This document shows, piece by piece, positions 62,872-64,000 of a DNA stretch of 64,000 bases. Below the pieces are notes generated by a model. That model worked only from the letters and a program-made list of their open reading frames with translations, did not search any database and was not told where the DNA came from. Numbering within the stretch: the stretch's first letter is position 1; each line of letters begins with the position of its first letter. The DNA comes from Arthrobacter crystallopoietes. Lineage in GTDB: Bacteria > Actinomycetota > Actinomycetes > Actinomycetales > Micrococcaceae. The stretch lies in assembly GCF_002849715.1 (NCBI RefSeq), contig NZ_CP018863.1, positions 2,852,001 to 2,916,000 on the forward strand, read 5' to 3'. The translations under genes were made by a program, and so were the position numbers.

Positions 62872-64000
62872 GTGAGTGAGAAGTTCGACGCCGTCGACAT
62901 CATCCGGATCAAACGCGACAAGGGGACGTTGAGTCCGGAGCAGATCAGCTGGACCATCGATGCCTACACCCGCGGCGCCATCGCTGACGAGCAGATGTCC
63001 GCCCTGAACATGGCCATCCTCCTGAACTGCATGAGCCGCGAGGAAATCTCCCAATGGACGACGGCGATGATCGCCTCGGGCGAGAGGATGGACTTCTCCT
63101 CGCTCGGCAAGGCGACCAGCGACAAGCACTCCACCGGCGGCGTGGGGGACAAGATCACCCTCCCGCTGGCCCCGCTGGTCGCGGTCTTCGGTGTCGCCGT
63201 GCCGCAGCTGTCCGGCCGCGGGCTCGGGCACACGGGCGGAACCCTGGACAAGCTGGAGTCGGTCCCCGGCTGGCGCGCGGACCTGTCCAACGACCAAATG
63301 ATGGCCCAGCTGGCCGATGTCGGTGCGGTGATCTGCGCCGCGGGCGCCGGCCTGGCCCCGGCGGACAAGAAGCTCTACGCCCTGCGTGATGTCACCGGCA
63401 CGGTGGAGGCCATCCCGCTGATCGCCTCCTCCATCATGAGCAAGAAGATCGCCGAGGGCACCGGTTCACTGGTACTGGACGTCAAGGTCGGCTCCGGGGC
63501 GTTCATGAAGGACGAGGACATGGCCCGCGAGCTGGCCGAAACCATGGTGGGCCTGGGCAAGGACGCCGGCGTGAACACGGTGGCCTTGCTCACCAATATG
63601 CGGACGCCGCTGGGACTGACCGCAGGCAACGCCATCGAGGTGGAGGAATCCGTGGAGGTGCTGGCCGGCGGCGGCCCCCAGGACGTGGTGGAACTGACAA
63701 TCCGGCTGGCCGAAGAAATGCTGCAGGCTGCCGGTGTGCCGGACGCGGATCCGGCCGCCGCGCTCAAGGACGGGCGGGCGATGGACGTCTGGAACCGCAT
63801 GATCAAGGCGCAGGGCGGCGATCCGCGGGCCGCGTTGCCGACCGCCAAGGAATCTGAAGTGGTCTATGCCGCAGCGGACGGCGTCCTGCTGGAACTGGAT
63901 GCCCTCGCCGTCGGCGTCGCCGCCTGGCGACTGGGTGCCGGCCGCGCCCGCAAGGAAGACCCGGTCCAGGCCGGTGCCGGGGTGCGGATGCATGCGAAAC
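62872..64000 (+). CDS. deoA: Thymidine phosphorylase, 5' part
   Basis: Phosphorolyses thymidine or deoxyuridine to base and deoxyribose-1-phosphate, completing pyrimidine salvage. GTG 62872 has AAGGAG (62860-62865) six bases upstream. About 376 residues are visible, open to the right edge; full length is usually 430-450. Key segments are SDKHSTGGVGDKITLPLAP (phosphate-binding loop), LSGRGLGHTGGTLDKLE, SSIMSKKIAEGTG (substrate Lys) and LDVKVGSGAFMKD. Last visible gene of the nucleoside operon. Confidence 0.95.
   Translation, partial: MSEKFDAVDIIRIKRDKGTLSPEQISWTIDAYTRGAIADEQMSALNMAILLNCMSREEISQWTTAMIASGERMDFSSLGKATSDKHSTGGVGDKITLPLAPLVAVFGVAVPQLSGRGLGHTGGTLDKLESVPGWRADLSNDQMMAQLADVGAVICAAGAGLAPADKKLYALRDVTGTVEAIPLIASSIMSKKIAEGTGSLVLDVKVGSGAFMKDEDMARELAETMVGLGKDAGVNTVALLTNMRTPLGLTAGNAIEVEESVEVLAGGGPQDVVELTIRLAEEMLQAAGVPDADPAAALKDGRAMDVWNRMIKAQGGDPRAALPTAKESEVVYAAADGVLLELDALAVGVAAWRLGAGRARKEDPVQAGAGVRMHAK

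Overview
The window looks like chromosomal DNA from a high-G+C Gram-positive actinobacterium, most likely an Arthrobacter-like member of the Micrococcaceae. This is inferred from family content, not from a database search. The grounds are strongly G+C-biased coding sequence, many GTG/TTG starts and apparently leaderless genes, a single-chain (monomeric-type) NADP isocitrate dehydrogenase, a DUF6318-like lipoprotein, a LAxTG-type wall-anchored protein, CIRCE plus HAIR-like heat-shock operators, and a ZTP riboswitch in front of glyA. I saw no rRNA, tRNA, CRISPR array, transposase or phage gene.

Layout. 1-8.8 kb: end of purN, a short accessory block (DUF6318-like lipoprotein, PKD-domain exported protein, MFS transporter, Ser/Pro-rich exported protein), purH, a small membrane protein and icd. 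8.9-12.8 kb: AI-2E family membrane protein, a VOC protein, a GCS2-family ligase and an Hsp20 gene under CIRCE/HAIR-like control. 12.9-16.5 kb: two exported low-complexity proteins, the second an acidic Asp/Val/Ala repeat protein with a LAETG wall-sorting signal. 16.6-21.9 kb: BASS-family transporter, Gfo/Idh/MocA oxidoreductase, a MacAB-type exporter locus with a damaged membrane-fusion/ATPase junction, and a membrane-anchored coiled-coil protein. 22-26.5 kb: a sugar ABC importer of the glucose/mannose GtsABC type with a ROK repressor.

26.6-32.6 kb: gamma-carbonic-anhydrase-like protein, methyltransferase, purU, an FAD monooxygenase-like protein, then ZTP riboswitch-glyA-folD. With purN and purH at the left end, the window is rich in one-carbon/purine metabolism. 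32.7-35.1 kb: NarL-type two-component system and a SHOCT protein. 35.2-41.7 kb: a probable catabolic island of MHS transporter, two related LysR regulators and a three-component cytochrome P450 system (P450, 2Fe-2S ferredoxin, reductase). 41.7-44.5 kb: NodIJ/DrrA-like ABC exporter with two permeases. 44.6-50.1 kb: VOC protein, membrane protein, xthA-type exonuclease, trpS, 2H phosphoesterase, YihY/BrkB protein and an alpha/beta hydrolase.

50.2-53.8 kb: sdhCDAB, transcribed leftward. 54.1-56.6 kb: mannose-1-phosphate guanylyltransferase and an M20 amidohydrolase. 56.9-64 kb: a nucleoside uptake and salvage operon (BMP lipoprotein, double ATPase, two permeases, cytidine deaminase, thymidine phosphorylase running off the right edge).

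Start sites were moved from the longest possible frame where a ribosome binding site or the family N-terminus supported it. All promoters, operators and terminators were found by eye. The strongest leads for follow-up are the 225-bp repeat wall protein, the P450 island with its unusual I-helix, the broken exporter locus, the dual heat-shock operator and the riboswitch-terminator pair.
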